Assembly: GCA_004298015.1 (NCBI GenBank)
Contig: SCSE01000001.1
Coordinates: 87,207 to 151,206 of the forward strand
DNA length: 64,000 bases
DNA from: Rhodanobacter sp.
Lineage (GTDB): Bacteria > Pseudomonadota > Gammaproteobacteria > Xanthomonadales > Rhodanobacteraceae
Direction of reading: 5' to 3'
This document shows, in pieces, positions 38,109-47,236 of this stretch. The notes below the pieces were generated by a model that saw only the letters and a program-made list of their open reading frames with translations, did no database searches and was not told the DNA's origin. How positions within the stretch are numbered: the stretch's first letter is position 1; every line of letters starts with the position of its first letter. A program made the translations under genes and the position numbers.

Positions 38109-39213
38109 AGTCCCCCGTCAGGGCGGCGGCATTGCCACCTTCACCGTTCAGATCTCGTACGAAATCCTCGGCAACGACACGGGTGCTGAAACGTTGCTGC
38201 ACAAAGTCACGGCAGGCGGCAGCCATCGGCAGGCGTTGCGCCGGGTCGCACATCGTCAGGATCGCGTCGCGCCAGGCGGCAACATCGTGCGGTGGCAGCA
38301 ACATGCCGGTCACGCCAGCGTGCAGGGTTTCCGGCACGCCGCCGATGTCGCTACCGAGCACCGGCACACCGGCCGCCTGCGCCTCGATCGAGACGCGGCC
38401 GAAGGTCTCCGGTCGGATCGACGGGAACGCCAAAAAAGACAAGGCGCTGTAATAGGGGTGGACGTCGTCGATCCAGCCCGCGACATGATGGCGTTCAGGT
38501 ACGGAGCTGGCGGCGATCCGTTCACGCAGCAGCGCTGCGTCGGGTCCGTCGCCCAGCCACAGGCAGTGCAGTCTGGGCTCCCGCAGCATGGCCTGGTTGG
38601 CGGCATCGAGCAGGGGCAGAATGCCCTTGCCCTGATGGATGCGGCCAAAATAGCCCAGCACGATGGCCTCTTCCGGGATGCCGCATTGGCGGCGGATGGC
38701 CGAGCTGCGCTGCAGGTCGGGCCTGCATGAGGCGGTATCCACCGGGTTGTGCAGCACCCGGACCAGTGCTGCCGGTATGCCTCTGTCCAGGTACGCCTGC
38801 CGGGCATAGTCCGACACCGCAAAAAAACGGTACGCAAGCCGCGGCAGCAGAAAAGCCGAGAGTCGCTTCATCGGCGGGGTGCGATGCCGGAACAGCACAA
38901 CCGGTACCTTGAGCAGTCGTCCGATCAGGATCAGCGGCCAGTACTCCTTGCCGAAGTTGCCGACCAGCCAGTCGGGTCGGGAACGTCGGGCGGCGGCAAA
39001 CACGGCGGCATAGCCGCGCAGATCCAGCACGTTGCGAAAGCGCGCCTGGCGCAAGTGTACGTTCGCGTCGGCCAGGCCCTGGCCGATCAGGCCTTGCGGC
39101 GACACCACCGCGCTCACCTCGTGACCGGCCTCGGACATCGCCCGGGCCAGCGCCACGAAATGGCTGGCGGCGCCGGTGTTCTCGGGATTGGTGCCGACAA
39201 ACAGGAATTTCAT
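38035..39213 (-). CDS. GT4-type glycosyltransferase
   Basis: The 392-residue GT-B enzyme begins MKFLFVGTNPENTGAASHF (Gly-rich acceptor loop). It has RVLHNPVDTASCRPD, VLGYFGRIHQGKGILPLLDA and PSIRPETFGRVSIEAQAAGVPVLGSD, with a donor-site E-x7-E variant. Its ATG overlaps the stop of the upstream deacetylase (ATGA). The C-terminal 24 residues (from roughly SHPAGGAS) lie opposite the coding end of the WaaE-type gene, a convergent overlap. They look like a low-value tail, so the protein may have been extended by loss of an earlier stop. Confidence 0.9.
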   Translation of the reverse strand: MKFLFVGTNPENTGAASHFVALARAMSEAGHEVSAVVSPQGLIGQGLADANVHLRQARFRNVLDLRGYAAVFAAARRSRPDWLVGNFGKEYWPLILIGRLLKVPVVLFRHRTPPMKRLSAFLLPRLAYRFFAVSDYARQAYLDRGIPAALVRVLHNPVDTASCRPDLQRSSAIRRQCGIPEEAIVLGYFGRIHQGKGILPLLDAANQAMLREPRLHCLWLGDGPDAALLRERIAASSVPERHHVAGWIDDVHPYYSALSFLAFPSIRPETFGRVSIEAQAAGVPVLGSDIGGVPETLHAGVTGMLLPPHDVAAWRDAILTMCDPAQRLPMAAACRDFVQQRFSTRVVAEDFVRDLNGEGGNAAALTGDFSHPAGGASPRATWRISGMRRTRR

Positions 39214-39956
39214 GCGCGCCGATCCTCATACCCGGTGAAGCTGCGCATCGCGAAATGCGCCAGCATGTGGTGGCGGGCGATCTGTATTCGCGGCAACTGC
39301 CACAGATCGCCTCCTGGCATGGCGCGTCCACGCCGGGTGGTGGTGGCGGCGGCGTAGCCGCATTCGCGGGTGAGGTCGGCGACCCGCTCGTCCATGTCGC
39401 CATAGGGATAGCAGAACTGGGTCACCGGTGCGCCGATGCAGTCCTCCAGGTCACTCTTGCTGCCGGCGATTTCGTCGTGCAACCGGTCGTTTCCGCACTG
39501 ACTCAATCGCGGATGGGTGCGCGTATGGGCGCCAACCTCCATGCCGCCGTCATGCCAGCGGCGCAGCTGTGTGGCTGACATCAAGGGCTTTCGTATACCG
39601 AGTCGCTGTGCGTCCCACGCGTTATGGCCGCCGATACTGCCACTGACTACGTAACAGGTAGCACTGAAGCCGAAGTGTTGCAGTATCGGCAGCGCCGCAT
39701 CGAGGTTGTCGAGGTAGCCATCGTCAAGGGTTATCACCGCAATCCGACCGCTGCGTTCGCCACGCAGCCACGGCATCGCGGCATTCATCGAAAGGCCGGT
39801 GTAACCGAGCCGCTGCAGCAGCCACATCTGTCGCGAGAATGAGGGTGGGCTCACGTACAGGCTGCGGTACACGCGCAAATGGCGCGGTGCCCGTGCGATG
39901 TTGTGATACATCAGGACCGGCAGGGGCTTGCCCCCCGGTCTCGTGACTTGCATCAT
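39210..39956 (-). CDS. polysaccharide deacetylase (NodB-type)
   Basis: The 248-residue product starts with LPVLMYHNIARAPRHLRVYR and has the catalytic motifs ITLDDGYLDN (motif 1) and HTRTHPRLSQ (motif 2), followed by FCYPYGDMDERV. It lacks a signal peptide and may act in the cytoplasm or at the membrane. Overlap with the GT4 gene start indicates coupling, so it likely de-N- or de-O-acetylates a lipid-linked surface sugar. ATG at 39956 or the adjacent 39953 is the start. Confidence 0.9.
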   Translation of the reverse strand: MMQVTRPGGKPLPVLMYHNIARAPRHLRVYRSLYVSPPSFSRQMWLLQRLGYTGLSMNAAMPWLRGERSGRIAVITLDDGYLDNLDAALPILQHFGFSATCYVVSGSIGGHNAWDAQRLGIRKPLMSATQLRRWHDGGMEVGAHTRTHPRLSQCGNDRLHDEIAGSKSDLEDCIGAPVTQFCYPYGDMDERVADLTRECGYAAATTTRRGRAMPGGDLWQLPRIQIARHHMLAHFAMRSFTGYEDRRA

Positions 39957-40104
39957 GGTTGAGCGATCTCTGGCTTTGCGGGCCACCCCATTCAAGCAGG
40001 GCAAACTTTCGCGCGCCTGTCCTGGCAGGCGTCAAGTCGCGGTTTCGATGGGAAGGGCAGAATGCTGCAGTTGGCTGGCGGTCGGATTTGCAGCTCGCCA
40101 GCCC

Positions 40105-41040
40105 TCAGTAGATCTCGGGCTGCCCCGGAGGTCGGGTCTTGAAGCGCTTGTGCACCCACAGGTACTGCTCGGGTGCAGCGCGCACCATCTGTTCGATGCT
40201 GCGATTGACGCGCGCCGTATCGATGGTGGCATCCGTACTGGGAACATTTTCCAGCGGCGCACCCAGTTGCATCACGTAACCGCCGCCGTGGGGAAGGCGT
40301 CGATGGCTGAAGGGAATCACCACCGCACCGGACATCCGCGCCAGGTGGTGGGTGGCGGTGATGGTGGCTGCGGGGACGCCGAAGAAGGGGACGAACACAC
40401 TGTCCTTGCTGCGCATGTCCTGGTCCGGCGCATACCACAGGGTACCGCCGCTGCGCAGATACTTAATCGTGCCACGGATATCGTCCTTGTCGAACATGGC
40501 TGCGGCATAGTCCAGCCGCGCGCGCAGTACGGCCCATTCGAACACGGTCGAATCCATCTTGCGATACATCCCCGCAATCGGGATGCGCCGGGAAATCAGC
40601 CGCGCACAGAGTTCAAGATGAGAGAAGTGCCCGCCCACCAGCAGCACACCTCGGCCCTGTGCACGCGCAGCCTGCAGATGTTGCAGCCCGTCGATGCGGG
40701 TGGGTATCCGCGCCAGGCCGCGGTCGCTTCCCATCCAGCCCAGAGCGAACTCCACCATCATCAAGCCGATGTCACGCAGGTTGTTGGCGACCAGGGTGGC
40801 CTGCGCGGGTGACTCCAGTTCGGGGAAGCACAGTGCGATATTGGTTTCGGCGATACGCCTGCGTGGTGATGGCACACGCTGGACCAGCGCGCCGAACAGC
40901 CGGCCAGCACGCAGCAGCGCGGCGTAGGGCAGGCGCGCAATCAACCAGATGACGGCCACTCCAAGCCACGCCGGCCAATGACGGGGCGCGAGCAGCGTGA
41001 GGGAGAAAGAGGGTCGGGTCTTGCCGGGCATCGCTCGCAT
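40105..41040 (-). CDS. lipid A biosynthesis lauroyl/acyl transferase (LpxL/HtrB family)
   Basis: The 311-residue inner-membrane acyltransferase has an N-terminal helix (LGVAVIWLIARLPYAALL) and the H-x4-E catalytic motif GGHFSHLELC, followed by GMYRKMD. WYAPDQD and the C-terminal YLWVHKRFKTRP are typical. It adds a secondary acyl chain to Kdo2-lipid A, consistent with the divergent waaA start 88 nt away. It could be LpxL or LpxM; the sequence alone cannot decide. Confidence 0.92.
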   Translation of the reverse strand: MRAMPGKTRPSFSLTLLAPRHWPAWLGVAVIWLIARLPYAALLRAGRLFGALVQRVPSPRRRIAETNIALCFPELESPAQATLVANNLRDIGLMMVEFALGWMGSDRGLARIPTRIDGLQHLQAARAQGRGVLLVGGHFSHLELCARLISRRIPIAGMYRKMDSTVFEWAVLRARLDYAAAMFDKDDIRGTIKYLRSGGTLWYAPDQDMRSKDSVFVPFFGVPAATITATHHLARMSGAVVIPFSHRRLPHGGGYVMQLGAPLENVPSTDATIDTARVNRSIEQMVRAAPEQYLWVHKRFKTRPPGQPEIY

Positions 41041-41128
41041 TGTAGCGGGCTGCCGTCGATCCGGCTCGGGCCCAGCTCAGCACCAGACGCTGTCGTTATA
41101 CTTGCGCGTTCACTGCAGGGGTCAACCA

Positions 41129-42394
41129 TTGCGCTACCTCTATACCCTCGCGATATATCTGGTGACGCCGTTGTTGGTGCTGCGCTTGCTGCTGCGTGGG
41201 GCACGCTCGACGTCCGGTCGGCGGCGCTGGCCGGAGCGGTTCGGATTCTTCGATGCTCCGGGTTTCACCGGCAGTCTGTGGATACACGCCGTCTCGGTGG
41301 GTGAGGTGAACGCAGCCGAGCCGTTGATCAAGGCCTTGCATCGCGACTACCCGGGCGCGCCGCTGGTGATTACCACGGTCACGGCGACGGGCTCGGCGCG
41401 CGTCCATCAACTGTTCGGCGACAGTGTCTTTCATGTCTATCTGCCCTACGACCTGCCGTTCGCGGTGGGTCGATTTCTGCGCCGCGTGCGCCCGCGGCTG
41501 GCGTTGATCGTGGAAACCGAAATCTGGCCGAATCTCTATTTTGCCTGTCGGCGCCGCGGTATTCCGCTGATGATCGTCAACGCGCGCCTGTCGGACCGTT
41601 CGCTGCGCGGGTACCGTCCGATGCTGGGCGTCGTGCGTTCGGCGCTGCGCTGTGTAAGCAAGATAGCGGCACAGTCGCGCAAGGATGTGGCGCGCTACCG
41701 ATTGCTGGGGGCCGACCCACGACAGCTGGTGGTTACCGGCAACCTCAAGTTTGACATGCCGATACCCCAAGGCGCGGTAGAACGCGGTGCCGAGCTGCGG
41801 GAGCATTGGGGGAGGCAGCGGCCGGTGTGGATCGCCGCCAGCACGCACGAGGGTGAGGAGCTGGCGGTACTGGACGCGCACCATGAGGTTTTGCAACGAC
41901 TTCCCGATGCGTTGCTGTTGATCGCGCCACGCCATCCCGAGCGATTCCGTGTCGTCGAACAACTGGTGCGCAGCCGCGGTCTGGCGCTGGCTACCTACCA
42001 GGCAGAAGGCCGGCCAACGAAGACGCACGGGGTATTCCTGATTGATGCGATGGGCCAGCTGATGCCGTTTTTCGCCGCCGCCGAAGTGGCCTTTGTCGGT
42101 GGTAGCCTGGTGCCCACCGGCGGACACAATGTGCTGGAGCCGGCAGCCCTGTCGACGCCGGTGCTGGTGGGTCCGCATACCTTCAATTTCGAGGAAATCA
42201 CCAGCAGCCTGATTCGCCAGGGCGGCGCAGCGCGGATAAGTGGTGACGACCAGCTGGGTCACGATGTGTTGATGTTGTTGCTCGACGACGCCAGACGCCA
42301 GGAGATGGGTCTGGCGGCGCAGCAGGTTTTCGACCGCGAGCGTGGCGCCGTGCAGCGGATCACGCAACTGATCGACGCACTCCTGCAGGAGTAG
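41129..42394 (+). CDS. waaA: 3-deoxy-D-manno-octulosonic acid (Kdo) transferase
   Basis: The 421-residue GT30 enzyme links Kdo to lipid IVA. It has the WPERFGFF region, GSLWIHAVSVGEVNAAEPLI, VETEIWPNLYFACRRRGIP, NARLSDRSLRGY, GNLKFDM, WIAASTHEGEE and GGSLVPTGGHNVLEPA. The start is TTG at 41129 (RYLYTLAIYLV), with AGGGGT upstream. The longer ATG frame gives a non-family N-terminus. Length matches E. coli WaaA (425). Confidence 0.95.
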   Translation: MRYLYTLAIYLVTPLLVLRLLLRGARSTSGRRRWPERFGFFDAPGFTGSLWIHAVSVGEVNAAEPLIKALHRDYPGAPLVITTVTATGSARVHQLFGDSVFHVYLPYDLPFAVGRFLRRVRPRLALIVETEIWPNLYFACRRRGIPLMIVNARLSDRSLRGYRPMLGVVRSALRCVSKIAAQSRKDVARYRLLGADPRQLVVTGNLKFDMPIPQGAVERGAELREHWGRQRPVWIAASTHEGEELAVLDAHHEVLQRLPDALLLIAPRHPERFRVVEQLVRSRGLALATYQAEGRPTKTHGVFLIDAMGQLMPFFAAAEVAFVGGSLVPTGGHNVLEPAALSTPVLVGPHTFNFEEITSSLIRQGGAARISGDDQLGHDVLMLLLDDARRQEMGLAAQQVFDRERGAVQRITQLIDALLQE

Positions 42395-42447
42395 CGCTCA
42401 AGGTATACGCGGAGCCTGGACCTCCTTGCAGGGTGTGCTGTGCTGCG

Positions 42448-43812
42448 CTACTGAAGCAAGGCGTTGATGGCCTGCAGGTCCTTCAGGTCGGCGGTGCCGG
42501 CTGCCTGCTGCAGCAACAGTTTGTTCAGGATGAACTGATGGCGAACCTGCGAATAGCTGCTTTCGGACGAGGTCAGGGTCTGGATCGCCAGCAGCACATT
42601 GGTCATGGTCTGGGTGCCGACCTCGAAACCGGCACGTGCCGCTTCGAGTGCCTTCTGTCCCGATTCCACCGACGACTTGGCGGACTGGACCTGCGCGATC
42701 CCTGCGATCACCGAACGATAGTAATTGAGCGTCTCGCGCACGATCTGGCGCCGCTGGACTTCCAGCGCATCGGTGGCTGCATCGCGCTGGTAGATCGACT
42801 GACGCACCCGGGATTGAATCGCCCCGCCGGAAAAGATCGGCACGTTCAGGGTCAGTCCGATGGTGGTGGATGCCGGTCGGTTCGGGTAGCTGCTGCCGGC
42901 ATTCTGATACCAGCTGGAACTCTTGCCGTAGCTGACATTCGCGGTGATCGTAGGCAGGTGACCGTCGCGTGCGGCGCTGATGTTGTGCTCGGCGGTGTGG
43001 ACATTGTCGCGCTGTGCCAGCAGGTTCGGGTTGGTCTGCAAGGCCTGCTTGACCCAGCTTTCCTGGTTGGCCGGTGTCGGCGGCTGCATTGGCAGGTTGT
43101 CACGAAGCTTCTTCAGGTCGTCGGTGGGTTTGCCGGTGATCTGGGTGAGGGCTTCGCGAGCATCGTTCAGGGTGTTCTGGGCGGTGATGGTCTGCGACTT
43201 CGCCGCCTCGTAATAGGCCTTGGCCTGGTAGACATCGGTGATGGCCGACAGTCCGACCTTGAAGCGCTGATTTGATTGTTCGTACTGCTGCTTGAAGGCG
43301 TCTTCATTGGCCTTGGCGAAGGTCAGCTGGTCCTCGCTGGTCAACACGCCAAAGTAGGCGGTGGCAACACGGACATAGAGATTCTGCAGCGCTGCCTGAT
43401 AGACCTCGTCCTGGGCATTGGCCGCAGAGTGCGCCGCCTTGAGGTTGGCGTACTTGCTGAAGTCGAGCACGCTCTGGCTGATCGTGCCGTTGATGTTGCG
43501 CGTGCGAATGTGCCCGGACCGGTTGCTGATGGTGATGAACCCGCTTGGCGAATTGGGGTCTGGAACGACCGTGGTGCCACCACTGCTGCCGCCGTTGGTC
43601 TGGCTCATGGTGAGGCCGGCCGACACCTGGGGCAACAGTAGCGCCCGCGCCTGGTTTACCCCTTCGCCGGTTGACAGGCGGGTGGCATCGGCTTGCGACA
43701 GCACCGGGTCGTTGGCGCGAGCCGCGCGATAGGCATCCAGCAAATCCTCGCCATGGCTGGGCAGTGAAATAGCGGCCAGGGCCAGGGCCAGAGTGAGCAT
43801 CTTCAAACGCAT
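42448..43812 (-). CDS. tolC: TolC-family outer-membrane efflux channel
   Basis: The 454-residue product has a signal peptide (LTLALALAAISLPSHG). The tandem TolC coiled-coil halves show EDLLDAYRAARANDPVLSQA, TISQSVLDFSKYANLK and the second-half counterpart LTLNVPIFSGGAIQSRVRQS, with GFEVGTQTMTNVLLAIQTL near the end. It is the outer-membrane exit duct for tripartite pumps and type I secretion. The PCMT-family gene lies 32 nt upstream on the same strand. Confidence 0.95.
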   Translation of the reverse strand: MRLKMLTLALALAAISLPSHGEDLLDAYRAARANDPVLSQADATRLSTGEGVNQARALLLPQVSAGLTMSQTNGGSSGGTTVVPDPNSPSGFITISNRSGHIRTRNINGTISQSVLDFSKYANLKAAHSAANAQDEVYQAALQNLYVRVATAYFGVLTSEDQLTFAKANEDAFKQQYEQSNQRFKVGLSAITDVYQAKAYYEAAKSQTITAQNTLNDAREALTQITGKPTDDLKKLRDNLPMQPPTPANQESWVKQALQTNPNLLAQRDNVHTAEHNISAARDGHLPTITANVSYGKSSSWYQNAGSSYPNRPASTTIGLTLNVPIFSGGAIQSRVRQSIYQRDAATDALEVQRRQIVRETLNYYRSVIAGIAQVQSAKSSVESGQKALEAARAGFEVGTQTMTNVLLAIQTLTSSESSYSQVRHQFILNKLLLQQAAGTADLKDLQAINALLQ

Positions 43813-43844
43813 GGTTTGCCTCGTGGGAATCGGTCGGAACGAAA

Positions 43845-44513
43845 TCAGAACTCGAAACGCCGCGGCGGTTCGGCGTGGGTCAGATAGGGTAGATCGGTTT
43901 CGAACAGGGTTTCCTCGAGCCAGCGATCACTGCCTTGCCGGGCTAGCAGGGTGACACGCTGCGCCGGCGACTGCCCCTGCACGATCAGCGCACGGCCACC
44001 GGGCTTGAGCCAGGTCAGCCAGCGGGCAGGCGTTTCGGCCACCGCACCGGTGACGACCAGTGCGTCGAACAGCTTTCCCGGCTGCCATGCGAGAACCGCT
44101 TCGCCGGTGCTCAAGGACACGTTGCCGATCCCGGCCAGTTGCAGCCGTTGTGTGGCGACTGCGGTGAAGTCGGCATGGATGTCCACCGAGCACACTCGCG
44201 CGGCCAGATGGGCCAGGCACGCGGTGAGATAACCCGAGCCGGTGCCGATTTCCAGTACCTCATCGGCAGGCTGCAATTGCAGTGCCTGCAGTACCCGGCC
44301 TTCCACGACCGGCTTCATCATCACCTCACCGTGACCGAGCGGCAGGCACACATCGGCGAACGCCAGCTGACGGTGCGCTGCGGCGACAAAATCCTCACGA
44401 CGAACCCGGCCGATCACGTCCAGTACGCGGGCATCCAGCACTTCCCAGGGGCGCACCTGGTTTTCCACCATATTCGATCGCGCCTGTTCGAAGTTCATCG
44501 CCATTTTGCTCAT
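43845..44513 (-). CDS. protein-L-isoaspartate O-methyltransferase-family protein
   Basis: The 222-residue class I SAM methyltransferase has DVCLPLGHGEVMMKPVVEG, VLEIGTGSGYLTACLAHLA, VCSVDIHADF and FDALVVTGAV. The usual PCMT substrate signature is partly altered (MMKPVVEGR instead of SQPYI), so activity on isoaspartate is uncertain. This class commonly precedes tolC in Xanthomonadales and Pseudomonas. The start may be at 44513 or the second Met (44504). Confidence 0.88.
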   Translation of the reverse strand: MSKMAMNFEQARSNMVENQVRPWEVLDARVLDVIGRVRREDFVAAAHRQLAFADVCLPLGHGEVMMKPVVEGRVLQALQLQPADEVLEIGTGSGYLTACLAHLAARVCSVDIHADFTAVATQRLQLAGIGNVSLSTGEAVLAWQPGKLFDALVVTGAVAETPARWLTWLKPGGRALIVQGQSPAQRVTLLARQGSDRWLEETLFETDLPYLTHAEPPRRFEF

Positions 44514-44705
44514 GTCCCGTACGGATAGAAGGTCAAAAAGAATAAGCGCTCAACCCTGTTCCGACAATGACAAGCCTGCCGCCTGCGGAGCAGGTGACGA
44601 AGTGCCGGAAGTCATCGCGCGGGGTAGGTGCCTGCTGGCCCATGCAGGCCGCAGCCGATGGCGATGACGTGAAGATGCGTTCTGGAAAATAATTGTACCG
44701 GCGCG

Positions 44706-44711
44706 TATAAT
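44706..44711 (+). promoter_or_regulatory. -10 box of the TetR regulator gene
   Basis: A perfect TATAAT lies about 35 nt upstream of the TetR-gene ATG. The hexamer 17 nt further upstream (TGGAAA) is a weak -35, so some activation is likely. A T7 run is seen at 44724-44730. Confidence 0.6.
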
Positions 44712-44744
44712 AAAGCGAGAATCTTTTTTTGTGAAGGTGCGGGC

Positions 44745-45398
44745 ATGGGTAGCAGCGCGCAAAATATCAAACCCCAGGGTCCGGGCCGGCCCAAGGATAT
44801 GGAGAAGCGGGCGGCGATTCTGCTTGCGGCGAAGGCATTGTTCATCCGCAATGCCTTCGCCGGCACCAGCATGGACGCCATCGCTGCTGATGCCGGGGTA
44901 TCGAAGCTTACGGTCTACAGCCACTTTGGCGACAAGGACAACCTGTTCCGCGAAGTCATCCGTTCGCGTATCCAGGATCTGCTGCCCGAGGCCATCTACG
45001 AATACGATCCGCAGGTCGATGTCGGCGAAACCCTGCTGGCAATCGCGCAGGCTCACATGCGCATGGATTGTGAGGCGGAAAACGTCGGCACCTTTCGTGC
45101 CATTCTCAGCGATTGCCGCCAGGGCAACCCCCGCTATGGCAAATTGCTGTGGGAGGAGGGGCCGGCGCGCATGCATGGTCTGATGGAACGCCTGTTGCGG
45201 CAGGCGGTTGACGATGGCGCGCTGGACATCGCTTCGGTCAAAACCGCCAGCGTGCAGTTTTTTTCGTTGATCAAGGGTGACCTGTTATTGCGGCGGCTGT
45301 TCGCGTGCGACGAATGTCCGGAAACCGCCGCCGTCGAAATCGAGCAAATGGCACGTGCCGGCGTGGAGACTTTCCTGCGGGCGTATCGACCCCGCTGA
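44745..45398 (+). CDS. TetR/AcrR-family transcriptional regulator
   Basis: The 217-residue protein has a TetR N-terminal helix-turn-helix at about 22-66: RAAILLAAKALFIRNAFAGT, SMDAIAADAGVSKLTVYSHF and GDKDNLFREV. The C-terminal ligand domain is a variant with FRAILSDCRQGNP. It is divergent from the methyltransferase-tolC pair, so it probably represses efflux/tolC and itself. That target is inferred from position only. Confidence 0.92.
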   Translation: MGSSAQNIKPQGPGRPKDMEKRAAILLAAKALFIRNAFAGTSMDAIAADAGVSKLTVYSHFGDKDNLFREVIRSRIQDLLPEAIYEYDPQVDVGETLLAIAQAHMRMDCEAENVGTFRAILSDCRQGNPRYGKLLWEEGPARMHGLMERLLRQAVDDGALDIASVKTASVQFFSLIKGDLLLRRLFACDECPETAAVEIEQMARAGVETFLRAYRPR

Positions 45399-45592
45399 AA
45401 AGGCTCCGGTTCGATCGAGTGGCCTGCGTCTGCGCACGACCTCAGCGGTCGGACGAGCGGGGAAATCCCGAGCATTGCACCGATGTGGCCTTCACTCGGT
45501 GTTTTCATCTGCGTTTCTATGCTGCAGCCACCTTGCCTGGGTGTCGTGATATACCCATCCGCATCCTATTTCGCCTCCAAGGGAGTACGTCC

Positions 45593-46180
45593 ATGGCCAG
45601 CAGCAAACCGTTCGCAAGCGACATCGAAAACATTCGCAAGCGTGCCCGCGAGGACATCGAAAAAGGCGCGATGACGGCCGGCTACAGTGCCGATCGAATT
45701 ACTGTGATCAAGCTGCTCAATCACGCGCTTGCCACTGAGCTGGTGTGCGTGCTGCGCTACAAGTATCACTACTACATGGCGTCCGGCATTCACTCGCAGA
45801 GCGTCAAGGCAGAATTCCTGCAACATGCCACCGAAGAACAAGCCCACGCCGACTTGATCGCCGAACGTATCACCCAGTTGGACGGGAAGCCGAACCTGTC
45901 ACCGGAAGGCTTGCTTAGTCGCAGCCATGCCGACTATGTCGAAGGCTCCGACCTGGTCGACATGATCAAGGAGGATCTGGTGGCCGAGCGTATCGCCATC
46001 GACAGCTATCGGGAGATCATCCAATATCTCGGCAACGACGACCCGACCACCCGACGTATGCTGGAGGGTATCCTGGCCATGGAGGAAGAGCACGCCGAGG
46101 ACATGAACACCTTGCTGGAAGAGCTGGGCAGGAAAGGTGAGCCGGCGGGGAAATCCACCGGTTCCCCTGGCCGGACCTAG
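45593..46180 (+). CDS. bacterioferritin/DPS-like ferritin-family protein
   Basis: The 195-residue four-helix protein has the carboxylate ligands expected of a di-iron ferritin: LLNHALATELVCVLRYKYHY, FLQHATEEQAHADLIAERI, VAERIAIDSYREIIQYL and LAMEEEHAEDMNTLLEEL (E, ExxH, E, ExxH). It is close to the stress-linked bacterioferritin-like proteins of Proteobacteria; no haem-axial Met is apparent. ATG at 45593 follows AAGGGAG. Confidence 0.92.
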   Translation: MASSKPFASDIENIRKRAREDIEKGAMTAGYSADRITVIKLLNHALATELVCVLRYKYHYYMASGIHSQSVKAEFLQHATEEQAHADLIAERITQLDGKPNLSPEGLLSRSHADYVEGSDLVDMIKEDLVAERIAIDSYREIIQYLGNDDPTTRRMLEGILAMEEEHAEDMNTLLEELGRKGEPAGKSTGSPGRT

Positions 46181-46185
46181 GAGCG

Positions 46186-46339
46186 TGGGCCGTAGAAATC
46201 TTCGGACTGCGATTGTGCTCTCATCCATAGGCTGAGTCTCTCGTCAGGCTTGCATAGGACCACTGTGCGCTCCTTCCAATAGACCCACCCTTATCTATGG
46301 CGATAGCGCAATCTCGCTATCCAAAGGTTCTACGGCCCA
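46186..46339. repeat. inverted-repeat element next to a MITE copy
   Basis: The perfect terminal repeats TGGGCCGTAGAA (46186-46197) and TTCTACGGCCCA (46328-46339) bound a 154-nt segment. Inner arms also pair imperfectly: GCGATTGTGCTCTCATCCATAG with CTATGGCGATAGCGCAATCTCGC. It begins six nt after the ferritin-like stop. There is no coding potential and no T-tract, so it fits a MITE or a processed structured RNA rather than a terminator. Confidence 0.65.
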
Positions 46340-46349
46340 AGCTTCTGGC

Positions 46350-46508
46350 AGCTGTCGGACTCACGAAGAATCGGCTGCAAATTTGCCTGCGTGGCCCCTA
46401 ATTTCTGCCGTTTCTTGGCCGATAGAACGACTATCGGCCGGGGAGTCGTCGAAAATCTGTCCTCGCGCAGGCAACTCTTCGCTTTCGATCCCATGAGACC
46501 GACAAGCT
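46350..46508 (+). repeat. dispersed MITE-like repeat, copy C
   Basis: The ends pair as AGCTGTCGGACTCA (46350-46363) and CATGAGACCGACAAGCT (46492-46508). Internally it holds the perfect hairpin GGCCGATAG-AACGA-CTATCGGCC (46417-46439) and the family blocks TTGCCTGCGTGGCCCC and AAAATCTGTCCTCGCGCAG, shared with copies A (144-275) and B (20414-20564). Together with the preceding inverted-repeat element it fills most of the 421-nt gap before ppa. Confidence 0.8.
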
Positions 46509-46601
46509 CCTGGCCGGCGGCGTTGATGAGCGACAACCAGGTCACGGCGCCCTCGTGAGGGGTGCGCCGCGCCCGCCATGGGTCGATGGATCAAACTGTG
46601 A

Positions 46602-47138
46602 TCAGTGGGCTTCTTGCCGGTAACGCTCGACCCCCGCCAGGATCTCGGCCTTGGCGTCGGCTGCGCCGACCCAGCCATCGATTTTTACCCACTTGCCTTT
46701 CTCGAGATCCTTGTAGTGCTCGAAGAAGTGGCCAATGCGCTCGAGCCAGTGCGGCGAGACGCTGTTGATGTCGTCGATATGGGCGTAGCCGGGAAACACT
46801 TTCGGCGTCGGAATCACGATCAGTTTCTCGTCACTGCCGGCTTCGTCGGACATCTTCAGCATGCCGACCGGCAGGCAGCGGATCACCGCGCCGGGAATCA
46901 GTGGTAGCGGCAGGATCACCAACGCATCCAGCGGGTCGCCATCGCCGCCCAGGGTGCCTGGCACGTAACCGTAGTTGCACGGGTAACGCATCGGCGTGGA
47001 CAGGATGCGATCGACGAAGATCGCACCGGTTTCCTTTTCCACTTCGTACTTGACCGGCTCGGCATCCTTGGGGATTTCGATGACGACGTTGATTTCGTCC
47101 GGCACGTTGCGTCCGGCGGAGACGAGATGCAGACCCAT
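46602..47138 (-). CDS. ppa: inorganic pyrophosphatase (soluble, family I)
   Basis: The 178-residue hexameric enzyme cleaves PPi. The active-site lysine/acid residues are in EPVKYEVEKETG, YPCNYGYVPGT, GDGDPLDALVI (the DxDPxD metal core) and DEKLIVIPT. ATG at 47138 (MGLHLVSAGRN) matches the family, while the longer frame does not. It belongs to a PPi-handling neighbourhood with hppA and the PPi phosphofructokinase. Confidence 0.96.
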   Translation of the reverse strand: MGLHLVSAGRNVPDEINVVIEIPKDAEPVKYEVEKETGAIFVDRILSTPMRYPCNYGYVPGTLGGDGDPLDALVILPLPLIPGAVIRCLPVGMLKMSDEAGSDEKLIVIPTPKVFPGYAHIDDINSVSPHWLERIGHFFEHYKDLEKGKWVKIDGWVGAADAKAEILAGVERYRQEAH

Positions 47139-47236
47139 GTAGTGTCCTTGAGCGGATGAGAAAAGTTGGCCCGCTAGGATACGCCAAACGCTGTTGCGAC
47201 GCAGCAACGACGGTCAGGCTGCGGGCAGCATATCCG

